35,495 nucleotides of DNA from Alphaproteobacteria bacterium. GTDB lineage: Bacteria; Pseudomonadota; Alphaproteobacteria; Micropepsales; Micropepsaceae. A program made the translations under genes and the position numbers. Position 1 is the first letter of the stretch. Each line of letters begins with the position of its first letter. The stretch lies in assembly GCA_003131925.1 (NCBI GenBank), contig PKWC01000255.1, forward strand, positions 3,973-39,467. The letters are read 5' to 3'. The notes under the pieces were generated by a model. That model saw only the letters and a program-made list of their open reading frames with translations. It did no database searches and was not told the DNA's origin. Positions 24,277 through 33,132 of this stretch are shown piece after piece.

Positions 24277-27200
24277 ATGATCGACAAGCCGGTCTTCTTC
24301 GACGCAAGCGGGCGCCGGGCATCGCGCATGTCCGTTTTCGGACGCGCCGCCGCGGTCATCACAACCTTCATCGGCATCGTCTTCATCGGCAGTCTGATCG
24401 TCGAACCGCGCGTCGCCGGCCCAAACCTTCCCGGTCGTCTCAGCGCCATCAATCCGGCCGAACTTGTGCGGCGCGCCTTCGATCCGGCGATGATGAACGC
24501 TGCCGCCAGGCTCGCCGCGGAGGCGAGGGCTGAGCGCGCAAAACTCGTGCGCGCGTGGCGCGCGCAGCGCGCGCTGGTCGCGCAAGCCCATTCTGCAAAA
24601 ACGGCACTGCGTCCCTTCCCCAACCGTCCGCTCACGGTCGGATTCTATTTGAGCACCGACGAACTCGGATACCCCGACCTGAAGCGCGTCGTGTCGAAAC
24701 TCGACTGGTTCGTTCCGGCATGGATGAATCTCGACGGGCCCGACATGAAGCTTGTCCACAACGTGGACAAGCGAGCGATCTCGGCGATCGCGCATGCCAA
24801 ACCGAATGTCGCCATTCTGCCGCTGGTGCAGAACGCCTCGAACGCGGTGTGGAACGGGCAGGGAATGGCGGAACTGCTCTCGGATCCGGTGAGGCGGCAC
24901 ATTCTCCTGAACGGAGTTGTCACCTATCTCGCCAAAAACAAGTTTCAGGGTGCGGTTGTCGATTTCGAAAGCCTGCCGCAGAGCGCTTATCCCGATCTCG
25001 CGACTTTTCTCGGCGCAATGAAGGCGGCATTCAAACCGCATGGCTGGCTCGTCGTCGTCGCTTCTCCCTTCGACGACGACAGCTGGCCTTACGCCGATTA
25101 CGCAAACCTCGTCGACTACACGCTGCTCATGGCCTATGACGAGCATGACGACGCGGCGGAGCCCGGAAGTATCGCCGGCCAGAGCTGGTTCGAGGAGAAT
25201 CTCGACGAGCGCATGGCAGTCCTCTCGCCTAGTCGCACCATCATCGGTCTCGGAAATTACGGCTACGACTGGTCGGAAGGCAAAGGCGAGGCGCTGTCGT
25301 TCCAGGATGCGGTGATTGCCGCGCGCGATTCCCAGGCGCGCATCGTCTTCGACGACCGCACCAACAACCCGCACTTCTCCTATCTCGAGGACGACAATAG
25401 CAAGCACGAAGTGTGGTTTCTCGACGGCGTGACGGCCTACAACCAGATCCACGCGGCGGATCCGTATCAGCCCGCGGGCTATGCGCTATGGAAGCTCGGC
25501 AGCGAGGACCCTTCCACCTGGACCGTACTCGGCCGTCGCTACGGCACCCCTGCGCCAGGCGGGTTACGCGACATTCCGACCAGCCAGGACGTCGATTTCG
25601 AGGGTGTGGGCGAAATCCTCGATGTGGAGGCACGCCCCACCCCGGGCACGCGCGCGCTGGATATCGACAGAGATACGGGCGATATCGACGACGAGACCTA
25701 CACCAAGCTGCCGACGCCGTACGTCATCCGCCAGGTGGGGGCCAGCCGCAAGAAGCTCGCGCTCACTTTCGACGATGGTCCAGATCCGCAATGGACTCCG
25801 CAGATCCTGGACATTCTGAAGGCAAAAAACGTCAAAGCGACGTTCTTTGTCATCGGCGAAAATGCGGAAGCCTATCCCGAGATCGTGCAGCGCATGGTCG
25901 CGGAGGGACACGACGTCGGCAACCACACTTTCACCCATCCCAACCTCGCCGACACGCCGGGCCCCGCGATTGTGCTGGAACTGAACGCCACCCAGAGACT
26001 CTTTCAGGCGCTGACCGGACGTTCGCTACGGCTGTTCCGCCCGCCCTATCTGGGCGACGCGGAGCCCTCCGACGAGCCTGAGCTTCGTCCCGTAGAGCTG
26101 GCTCAGAGCCTCGGTTACATAACCGTCGGAATGCACGCCGACCCCGTCGACTGGGCGCTGCCCGGAACTGACGCGATCCTGCAGCGCACGCTCGCGGCGG
26201 TTCATGCGAAGAACCCGGATCAGCGCGCCAACATCGTCTTGTTTCACGACGCCGGAGGAGATCGCTCGCAGACCGTGGCGGCGCTGCCCAACGTGATCGA
26301 CACGTTGCGGGCTCAGGGCTATCAGTTCGTGCCGGTCGCCCAACTTGCCGGACTGACACGCGCTCAGGCCATGCCGCGCCTGCCAGTGACAGCGACGCTC
26401 ATCATGGACCGGCTTGTCTTCCTTGCGCTCAGCTGGACCGGCGTCATTCTTTATTATTGCTTTCTGACGGCGATCTTCCTGGGAATAGGCAGGCTGCTCG
26501 TCTGGTGCGTGCTCGCAATGTTTAATCGGCCGCGCGAAGCGGAGCAGGCCGCGCCGCCTGCGTCTACCAATCCAAGTCGCGTATCGGTGATCATTCCTGC
26601 CTTCAACGAAGAGAAAGTGATCGCGACGACGGTCGAGCGAATACTCGCGAGCGATCATCGCAATATCGAAGTGCTCGTGGTGGATGACGGCTCGCGCGAC
26701 GCAACCGCCGCAATCGTCGAGCAGCAATTCGGCGCCGACGCACGCGTGGAGCTTGTGCGCATCGCGAATGGCGGCAAGGCCAACGCGCTCAACATAGGTC
26801 TTGCACGCGCGCAAGGCGACGTGATCGTGGCGCTGGACGCCGACACTCAGTTTTGCGCCGACACGATCTCGCGGCTGGTGCGCTGGTTCGCCGATCCGCA
26901 TGTTGGCGCCGTGGCCGGCAACGCCAAGGTCGGCAACCGCATCAACACAATCACGCGCTGGCAGGCGCTCGAATATATCGTGTCCCAGAATCTCGAACGT
27001 CGCGCGCTGGCCGCTCTCGACACGCTGACCGTGGTTCCCGGCGCCGTCGGCGCGTGGCGCCGCAGCGTGCTCGAGGAGCTCGGCGGCTTTACCGCGAGCA
27101 CGCTCGCCGAGGACCAGGACCTCACCATCGCCGTGCAGCGTGCGGGATATCGCGTGTTGTTCGACGCGAGCGCCATCGCCTGGACCGAGGCGCCGGCCAC

Positions 27201-27711
27201 GGTCCGCGGGTTCGCCAAGCAGCGTTTCCGCTGGGCTTTCGGGACACTGCAATGTCTGTGGAAATATCGCAGCATGACGTTCAATCCGCGCTATGGTGCA
27301 CTTGGACTCGTCGCGTTGCCCCAGGCGTGGCTGTTCCAGATTTTCCTGACTGCTCTCGCGCCGGTCGCGGACCTCATGCTGATCTGGCAATTGCTGTTCC
27401 AGTCGATCGCCTATCTCGAGCACGGCGCGGAGTTCAGCAACACCAATCTGGTCACCGTCGGTGTCTACTATGCGGTGTTCATGGTCGTCGATCTCCTCGC
27501 TGCGCTCTTCGGATTCTGCATGGAGCGGCGCGAGAACTGGAACCTGACCTGGTGGCTGATGTTGCAGCGCTTCGGCTATCGCCAGATCATGTATTACGTG
27601 CTCGTGCGATCCATCTCCACGGCATTGCGCGGCCGGTTCGTCGGCTGGTCCAAGCTCGAGCGCACCGGAACCGTAAAGGTGAACTACACGCGCGATTTGC
27701 CGGCGCATTGA
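24277..27711 (+). CDS. Trifunctional GH18-like / polysaccharide deacetylase / GT2 synthase fusion
   Basis: An 1144-residue inner-membrane protein joining three enzymes. A membrane segment (about 19-42) is followed by a GH18-like domain (about 110-420) starting at LTVGFYLSTDELGY, with catalytic-site-like VVDFE (Glu231) and LMAYDEHDD. A NodB deacetylase domain (about 490-700) follows, with TFDDGPD and metal ligands His550 and His554 in HTFTHPN. After a 37-residue hydrophobic stretch (about 710-750) comes a processive GT2 domain with VSVIIPAFNEE near 768, VVDDGS, DAD at about 854 and QRFRW at 982-986, and then several membrane segments. PgaB (deacetylase plus hydrolase-like) and PgaC (GT2) of poly-GlcNAc export do the same jobs as separate proteins, so I infer synthesis and editing of a beta-linked amino-sugar polymer. 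The start at 24277 gives the family-like MIDKPVFFDASGRR. Confidence 0.85.
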   Translation: MIDKPVFFDASGRRASRMSVFGRAAAVITTFIGIVFIGSLIVEPRVAGPNLPGRLSAINPAELVRRAFDPAMMNAAARLAAEARAERAKLVRAWRAQRALVAQAHSAKTALRPFPNRPLTVGFYLSTDELGYPDLKRVVSKLDWFVPAWMNLDGPDMKLVHNVDKRAISAIAHAKPNVAILPLVQNASNAVWNGQGMAELLSDPVRRHILLNGVVTYLAKNKFQGAVVDFESLPQSAYPDLATFLGAMKAAFKPHGWLVVVASPFDDDSWPYADYANLVDYTLLMAYDEHDDAAEPGSIAGQSWFEENLDERMAVLSPSRTIIGLGNYGYDWSEGKGEALSFQDAVIAARDSQARIVFDDRTNNPHFSYLEDDNSKHEVWFLDGVTAYNQIHAADPYQPAGYALWKLGSEDPSTWTVLGRRYGTPAPGGLRDIPTSQDVDFEGVGEILDVEARPTPGTRALDIDRDTGDIDDETYTKLPTPYVIRQVGASRKKLALTFDDGPDPQWTPQILDILKAKNVKATFFVIGENAEAYPEIVQRMVAEGHDVGNHTFTHPNLADTPGPAIVLELNATQRLFQALTGRSLRLFRPPYLGDAEPSDEPELRPVELAQSLGYITVGMHADPVDWALPGTDAILQRTLAAVHAKNPDQRANIVLFHDAGGDRSQTVAALPNVIDTLRAQGYQFVPVAQLAGLTRAQAMPRLPVTATLIMDRLVFLALSWTGVILYYCFLTAIFLGIGRLLVWCVLAMFNRPREAEQAAPPASTNPSRVSVIIPAFNEEKVIATTVERILASDHRNIEVLVVDDGSRDATAAIVEQQFGADARVELVRIANGGKANALNIGLARAQGDVIVALDADTQFCADTISRLVRWFADPHVGAVAGNAKVGNRINTITRWQALEYIVSQNLERRALAALDTLTVVPGAVGAWRRSVLEELGGFTASTLAEDQDLTIAVQRAGYRVLFDASAIAWTEAPATVRGFAKQRFRWAFGTLQCLWKYRSMTFNPRYGALGLVALPQAWLFQIFLTALAPVADLMLIWQLLFQSIAYLEHGAEFSNTNLVTVGVYYAVFMVVDLLAALFGFCMERRENWNLTWWLMLQRFGYRQIMYYVLVRSISTALRGRFVGWSKLERTGTVKVNYTRDLPAH

Positions 27712-27738
27712 TGGCCTCGGGCCGGCGCGCTCGTTCAG

Positions 27739-29196
27739 TTACTTTGGAACGAAGAATACCCCTTCGTCGTTGGCGCGATCGATTCGATAGTTGCGGCGGA
27801 TCGCGCCCTGCACATCGGGGGGCAGCGGAAATGGGTCCGTTTCGTCAAGCTCAATAGCCGAAAAATGACGTGCGTCGAGCAGGCCGATAAACGGCGCCGG
27901 GTTGCGCGCATGGGTGACGTACTGCTGGTCGAGATTGAACATGTCGACCTCCGCTGGTTTTCCGGCCCAGTAGCACAATGCCAGACTCTCGCACATCGCC
28001 GGTCCCCGATGGTTGCGCAGGAATGTGATGTCATCACTCGCCAGCGCTGCCTCATCCCGCATCGGATGCAGCCAGTATGCCGGCTCGCGCCAATCTGAAA
28101 CGGTGAACGCAATCATCGCTATCGGCAACAGGCAGAAAAATGCGAGCGCGCGGCTCGCAATGTGCGGCACGGGGCCTCTCCGGCGCGTGAGCACGTCCAG
28201 CGCAAGTCCCGCACCGAGCGCGAGCGCTATATCGGCGTCGAACATCGCGTTGACATCGACACCTGCGCCGCCGAGCAACCAGCCGCCCACAGCAACCGAT
28301 ATCGCCGCGTAAAGGGCGGACAGTGCGACAAACCGGTCGCGCCAGCGCCAGATCATCAAACCCAGGAGCGCGCAGAGCGGGATCAATCCGACCTCCAGCC
28401 AGCTCGATACGTTTTCGCGCAGCTGGGCAAACGAATAGGCGCGTGCCGAATTGAGGCGATCGAGCAGGTCGAACCCGAAAGTGATCCGGAATGCCAATAA
28501 CCCCGCAACCGACAACGCAGCGATCCAGACCGCGAATCGCAATGCATTGCGGCGGTCGTAGAGGGCCAACCAAATCTGCGCCGCGAGCGGCAGCGCAAAG
28601 AGATTGTGTTTCACGAAGCCGCCGGCCACAAAGAGCGATGCACTTGCGAATATCGCAAACGCTCCGCGCGGTTCGCGCAACAAAAAAGGAAGCGCCGCAA
28701 GCTGGAGTGCGTGTCCGAGAAGCTGGGGGTCATCCATACCCACATAGTCGGACGTAACGAGCAGAATCCCGGCAAAAAGCAGCGGCGCGAAGGCGGTCGC
28801 CTGCCACGCACCCTCCATGCGGCGAATTGCAATCGCGACGAACCAGGAACAGCAAAGGAACGACGCAAGTGATATGACGCGTCCGGCGATGATGTGATCG
28901 TCCAGCAATTTCCCCAGATAACCGACCACATAAAAGGAAAGCGGCGGATAGTTGTTTGTCGTCAAGCTGGCGGCCGACGGATAGAGTCCGTGTCCCGCAA
29001 GGGCTGCAGCTGCGTGGTAGGCGTTCCAGCCTTCATTCGGATCAAGAGAAACGTGAAGCGGTAGAACCGAAATCGCACGCACAACGCCTGCCACGCACAA
29101 TAGCGCGGCAGCCATGAGGAGAACAGGCAACATGGGCGTAAGCGCGTGGTCGAGCGCGTTCGCGCGCGCGTCTCCCTTGTCGCGAGAAGCGTTCAT
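27739..29196 (-). CDS. Polytopic membrane protein, GT-C/GT39-like
   Basis: A 485-residue protein with about ten or more membrane segments. The first is PMLPVLLMAAALLCVAGVV. It is followed by an outer loop with SLDPNEGWNAYHAAA (Asp52, Glu55) and NNYPPLSFYVVGYLG. The D-x-N-E and YPPL patterns are like those of PMT/ArnT-type GT-C glycosyltransferases (GT39/83), which take sugar from a polyprenyl phosphate in the periplasm. The C-terminal 110 residues are soluble and periplasmic, with Cys in CESLALCYW. The ATG overlaps the stop of the upstream gene as ATGA. It is convergent with the fusion gene, with only 27 bp between. The acceptor is unknown. Confidence 0.65.
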   Translation of the reverse strand: MNASRDKGDARANALDHALTPMLPVLLMAAALLCVAGVVRAISVLPLHVSLDPNEGWNAYHAAAALAGHGLYPSAASLTTNNYPPLSFYVVGYLGKLLDDHIIAGRVISLASFLCCSWFVAIAIRRMEGAWQATAFAPLLFAGILLVTSDYVGMDDPQLLGHALQLAALPFLLREPRGAFAIFASASLFVAGGFVKHNLFALPLAAQIWLALYDRRNALRFAVWIAALSVAGLLAFRITFGFDLLDRLNSARAYSFAQLRENVSSWLEVGLIPLCALLGLMIWRWRDRFVALSALYAAISVAVGGWLLGGAGVDVNAMFDADIALALGAGLALDVLTRRRGPVPHIASRALAFFCLLPIAMIAFTVSDWREPAYWLHPMRDEAALASDDITFLRNHRGPAMCESLALCYWAGKPAEVDMFNLDQQYVTHARNPAPFIGLLDARHFSAIELDETDPFPLPPDVQGAIRRNYRIDRANDEGVFFVPK

Positions 29197-30782
29197 TGCG
29201 TACCGCAATCCTCACGGCGAATGCGGTAGAGAGAGAAGAAGCTGCCGGCATGCCGAAGCTCGAGCATGTCGGGCACACGACTCCTGTGTCCGCCGAGGTG
29301 CACCACGACGGCGACGTCGTAGTGGCACTGGAACCGGATCAGGTATGGAAAGACCTCCCGGATATCCTTGTCGTCGGTGACGTTTCCGGCGGCGAGATCG
29401 TCAAGTTCCGAAATGTCGGGCGGCGAGCCTTCCTGCGCGGACTTCGCGGCGATGCCCGCGACGGCCGGCTGCAGCCTGATCACGTGCTGGCCGGCAGTCG
29501 TGAAAAGAAGAGGCGTGAAGGCTCCACGGTCGATGATCGCATATTCCGCCATGTGCCAGTATGGCTGATCGGAGGCGAGCCCCATCGCGTCGCCGTCGAG
29601 CACCGTCACGAGCTTTGCGCCGGGCTCGATTTTCCCGGCTGCGGCGCGAAATTCCGCGAAACGCCGGTCGTAGTAGCGCCAATTGCCGGTCAGCGTTGCG
29701 GCACTCCACGCCGCAACGGCAAGCGCCGCCACGAGAAGGGCTGCTTCGGTCCGGCGCTCGAAGCGAAAATCGGCGGATGCGAATGCGATGGTTCCAAGTA
29801 CAGCAGGCAGACGCAGATCGACGCCCCAGCCGCCCATCGCCCACTCGGGCGCGAGGATACAGGCGATGGCGACAACGATGAGTCCGAACCTCATGCGCGA
29901 ATGCACGAAAATTTTTCCGCGCCACACGCCCACGGCAAAAAGCGCGGCCAACGCGGCGAGCAAAAGCCAGGCTGGCCGGTCGAAGGTGAATTGCACCGCC
30001 GCACTCAGTCGATCGATGATTGTATCGAGCAGGTTGAACGTGATCACTCCGCCGACGCCCTTCGGCTTGAAGAGAACAAAGGCGAGAGCCGAAGGAGCTC
30101 CGAGCACCGCGACATTTGCCAGGCGCGTGAGCGCCGCTCGAAATGAAATCGGGCGGTCACAGTTTGATACTTCGTAGCACGCGATAAGAACGAGAAGCGT
30201 TGCCGCGGCGAAGACGTGACAGAAATAGATTGCCAACGTGGCGAGCGCGAAGCCGGCGAGGTGCATCGGCCTGCCGCGATTTCCATCGGCAATCCAGCCA
30301 GCGAACCCGAAAAGGGCGAACCCCACGCCAAAAGTGTAGTTGAAGAAGCCCCACATGAAATTCGCGTTGTAGGCAAAAAAGCAGGCGAAGAGCGGAGCGG
30401 TGCCGATGCGACCATAGAGAGCCCAATGCACGGCTCCGGCGCCCAAAACCCATGTGGCAACAGTCAAGCTGAGGAAGATCGCCGTTGCCTGCGCGAGGCC
30501 AACAAGGTGTGAAAGGCAGGGCACAATCGCTTCCGACGCAAGATTCGGCACGAACGCCCATTGCACGCGGTAATACTGTGAGAGCGGGGACGATTTCGCA
30601 CCGCCCGCCAAGAGATCGAAACTCGCCAGGTGCGCGGGATAATCCGGCATGGCCGGCATGCGCGCCAACCAGATGGGCAGCACAAGCAGGAGTGCGGCGG
30701 CGAAAAGGGCCAGTGCAGGCCATGGCAGCCGAAGGCCGCCAATATTGCCCGTGACACGCACTGGATCGGGTTTTGGCCCCAT
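29193..30782 (-). CDS. Polytopic membrane protein, possibly GT-C-like
   Basis: A 529-residue protein with roughly ten to twelve membrane segments and a soluble C-terminal part of about 150 residues. After the first membrane segment (LALFAAALLLVLPIWLA), the outer loop carries MPAMPDYPAHLASFDLL. This has an acidic residue in the place where GT-C enzymes hold their catalytic acid, but the match is weaker than in its neighbour. Later parts include ANFMWGFFNYTFGVGFALFG and the C-terminal segment VTVLDGDAMGLASDQPYWHM. The start at 30782 gives a short cytoplasmic N-terminus. An in-frame start at 30830 remains possible. Translation is coupled to the GT39-like gene downstream. I do not recognise the family. 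Confidence 0.6.
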   Translation of the reverse strand: MGPKPDPVRVTGNIGGLRLPWPALALFAAALLLVLPIWLARMPAMPDYPAHLASFDLLAGGAKSSPLSQYYRVQWAFVPNLASEAIVPCLSHLVGLAQATAIFLSLTVATWVLGAGAVHWALYGRIGTAPLFACFFAYNANFMWGFFNYTFGVGFALFGFAGWIADGNRGRPMHLAGFALATLAIYFCHVFAAATLLVLIACYEVSNCDRPISFRAALTRLANVAVLGAPSALAFVLFKPKGVGGVITFNLLDTIIDRLSAAVQFTFDRPAWLLLAALAALFAVGVWRGKIFVHSRMRFGLIVVAIACILAPEWAMGGWGVDLRLPAVLGTIAFASADFRFERRTEAALLVAALAVAAWSAATLTGNWRYYDRRFAEFRAAAGKIEPGAKLVTVLDGDAMGLASDQPYWHMAEYAIIDRGAFTPLLFTTAGQHVIRLQPAVAGIAAKSAQEGSPPDISELDDLAAGNVTDDKDIREVFPYLIRFQCHYDVAVVVHLGGHRSRVPDMLELRHAGSFFSLYRIRREDCGTQ

Positions 30783-31026
30783 CGAAATCGTTCTTCTGTC
30801 CCCTTTTGTTCCAGCACGCCCTGCCGACATTTCGGCGCAATTTGTAGCCGATTCGAGAACCAGGGTGCGGTCCCATGGGGATCGATTGACCGTTTCGCCG
30901 CTTAGCTCTCTTGCAGGGTTTCGCCATCGAGGGCTTTTCGGCTATAGCCAGGCCCGGCACTTTCTGGCGGGATTCCTCAATGTTGCGGTTGAACGCGGTG
31001 GGAAAAAGAATAAGTCACGGGGTCAA

Positions 31027-31980
31027 ATGATGCGCGTCATTCTTGCACAGCCTCGGGGCTTTTGCGCCGGTGTCGTCCGCGCGATCGACATCGTTGAGCA
31101 TGCGCTCGAAAAATATGGCGAGCCTGTCTATGTGCGCCACGAGATCGTGCATAACCGTCACGTCGTCGAGGCGCTGAAGCGCAAGGGCGCCCGTTTCGTC
31201 GAGGAGCTCGACGAAGTGCCGCACGGCGCCGTGACCGTTTTCAGCGCACATGGCGTTCCCCAGGCAATTGTCCGCGAAGCGGCGCGCCGCGAACTTCCGG
31301 TCCTCGATGCAACATGTCCTCTGGTCTCCAAGGTGCATGCTCAGGGCAAGCGTTATGTGTCGAAAGGCCGCACGCTTGTCCTTATCGGCCACGCGGGCCA
31401 TCCCGAGGTCGAGGGAACGATGGGTCAGGTTGGCGCTCCGGTCCATCTCGTCTCTTCCGAAGCCGACGTGCAGGCGCTCGACCTTCCTGACGATGCGCCC
31501 GTCGCCTATGTCACGCAGACTACGCTCAGCATTGACGACACGCGCGGCGTGATCTCCGCACTCAAGCGGCGGTTCAGGAACATTGTAGGTCCGGATACAT
31601 CCGATATCTGCTACGCGACGCAGAATCGGCAGTCGGCGGTACGTGAATTGTGCAAGATCGCAGAAGTGATCCTGGTGGTCGGCGCGAAAAACAGCTCGAA
31701 TTCGAATCGCCTTCGCGAAATCGGACTCGAAGAAGGCGTTCCGAGTTATCTGATCGCTGATGGCAGCGAGCTGGACCCCACCTGGGTCGCCGGCAAGCAC
31801 ACAATCGGCCTTACCGCGGGCGCATCGGCCCCCGAGGAACTCGTTCGCAACGTGATCGACGCGTTGCGCCTGCTTGGCGAAGTCGAAGTCAGCGAAATGG
31901 ACGGCGTCGAAGAAAAGATCGAATTCCGCCTGCCCGCGGAGTTGAGAAACCGGAAACGCCAATCGGCGAATGTGGAGTAG
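31027..31980 (+). CDS. ispH: 4-hydroxy-3-methylbut-2-enyl diphosphate reductase
   Basis: Last enzyme of the MEP pathway. It reduces HMBPP to IPP and DMAPP with an iron-sulfur cluster. The 317-residue protein has the three cluster cysteines, Cys13 (RGFCAGV), Cys97 (DATCPLV) and Cys195 (SDICYAT), and the proton-transfer region GHPEVEGTMGQ. Other marks are FSAHGVP, VTQTTLS and KNSSNSNRL. The frame is open for 126 codons upstream, but the known family N-terminus starts at 31027-31030. The hpnH GTG follows after three bases, so isoprenoid supply and hopanoid side-chain extension are co-expressed. The 244-bp divergent region upstream should hold the promoter. I see no clear sigma-70 match there. 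Confidence 0.97.
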   Translation: MMRVILAQPRGFCAGVVRAIDIVEHALEKYGEPVYVRHEIVHNRHVVEALKRKGARFVEELDEVPHGAVTVFSAHGVPQAIVREAARRELPVLDATCPLVSKVHAQGKRYVSKGRTLVLIGHAGHPEVEGTMGQVGAPVHLVSSEADVQALDLPDDAPVAYVTQTTLSIDDTRGVISALKRRFRNIVGPDTSDICYATQNRQSAVRELCKIAEVILVVGAKNSSNSNRLREIGLEEGVPSYLIADGSELDPTWVAGKHTIGLTAGASAPEELVRNVIDALRLLGEVEVSEMDGVEEKIEFRLPAELRNRKRQSANVE

Positions 31981-31983
31981 GAC

Positions 31984-33132
31984 GTGGGAATTCCACTGAG
32001 ACAGGCCGCGCGCGTCGGCGCCTATGTGATGAAGCAGCATCTGGCGGGACGAAAGCGCTATCCGCTCGTGCTGATGCTCGAGCCGCTGTTCCGTTGCAAT
32101 CTCGCCTGCGCCGGCTGCGGCAAGATCGACTATCCCGACGACATCCTCAATCAGCGTCTCAGTTACGACGAATGCATGCAGGCGATCGACGAGTGCGGCG
32201 CTCCCGTCATCTCGATTGCGGGCGGCGAACCGCTGCTGCACCGCGAGTTGCCGCAGATCGTTCGCGGCTTTCTGGAGCGCAAAAAATTTGTCATCCTGTG
32301 CACCAACGCCCTCCTGCTCGCCAAGAAGATCGATCAGTTCCGCCCACATCGCGACTTCACTTGGTCGATCCATCTCGACGGCGACAAGGCGATGCACGAC
32401 AAGTCGGTCTGCCTCGAAGGCACGTATGAGAAAGCCGTCGATGCGATCAGACTGGCGAAATCGAAGGGCTTTCGCGTCAGCATCAATTGCACGCTGTTCA
32501 GCGATGCCCAGCCCGAGCGGGTTGCCGCCTTCTTCGACGAAATGAAGGCGATCGGGCTCGATGGCATGACGATTTCGCCCGGCTATGCTTATGAGCGCGC
32601 TCCGGACCAGGAGCATTTTCTCAATCGCGAGCGGACGAAGAATCTCTTCCGTGGAATATTTTCACGCGGCGACGGCGGCAGAAAATGGCCGATCAGCCAA
32701 TCCGCCATGTTCCTCGACTTTCTCGCCGGAAATCAGACCTATCACTGTACGCCCTGGGGCAATCCCACCCGGACTGTCTTTGGCTGGCAGAGGCCCTGCT
32801 ATCTTCTGGGCGAAGGTTACGCGCCGACGTTTCGCGAGCTGATGGAGGAAACCGACTGGGACAAATATGGCGTCGGCAATTACGAGAAATGCGCGAACTG
32901 CATGGTGCACTGCGGATTCGAAGCCACCGCCGTCATCGACAGCGTGACGCGCCCGTTGACGGCGCTCGGCGTGATGCTCAAAGGCGTGAGAACGGAGGGA
33001 CCGATGGCGCCGGAAATTCCGCTGGACCGGCAACGGCCGGCGCAGTTCGTGTTTTCATCCCATGTCGAACGCAAGCTCGCCGAGATTCGCAGAGGCAAAT
33101 CCGCCAACGAGCAGGTGGCGGCAGCGGAATAG
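31984..33132 (+). CDS. hpnH: Hopanoid biosynthesis radical SAM protein (adenosylhopane synthase)
   Basis: A 382-residue radical SAM enzyme that joins the 5'-deoxyadenosyl group to diploptene to give adenosylhopane, the first step of C35 hopanoid synthesis. The cluster motif is Cys38-xxx-Cys42-xx-Cys45 (CNLACAGC). It is followed by ISIAGGEPLL (the SAM-binding GGE), TWSIHLDGDKAMHD and a C-terminal Cys set (CANCMVHCGFE) typical of HpnH. The start is GTG at 31984, with GGAG just upstream, three bases after ispH. The last 78 bases run into the end of hpnG on the other strand. Confidence 0.96.
   Translation: MGIPLRQAARVGAYVMKQHLAGRKRYPLVLMLEPLFRCNLACAGCGKIDYPDDILNQRLSYDECMQAIDECGAPVISIAGGEPLLHRELPQIVRGFLERKKFVILCTNALLLAKKIDQFRPHRDFTWSIHLDGDKAMHDKSVCLEGTYEKAVDAIRLAKSKGFRVSINCTLFSDAQPERVAAFFDEMKAIGLDGMTISPGYAYERAPDQEHFLNRERTKNLFRGIFSRGDGGRKWPISQSAMFLDFLAGNQTYHCTPWGNPTRTVFGWQRPCYLLGEGYAPTFRELMEETDWDKYGVGNYEKCANCMVHCGFEATAVIDSVTRPLTALGVMLKGVRTEGPMAPEIPLDRQRPAQFVFSSHVERKLAEIRRGKSANEQVAAAE

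Noticed and set aside
30649..31026. Open frame extending IspH by 126 residues at the N-terminus
   Set aside because: The IspH family starts at the MRVILAQPRGFCAGV region. The extension has no matching domain and lies in the divergent promoter region; open frames of this length are common in GC-rich DNA.
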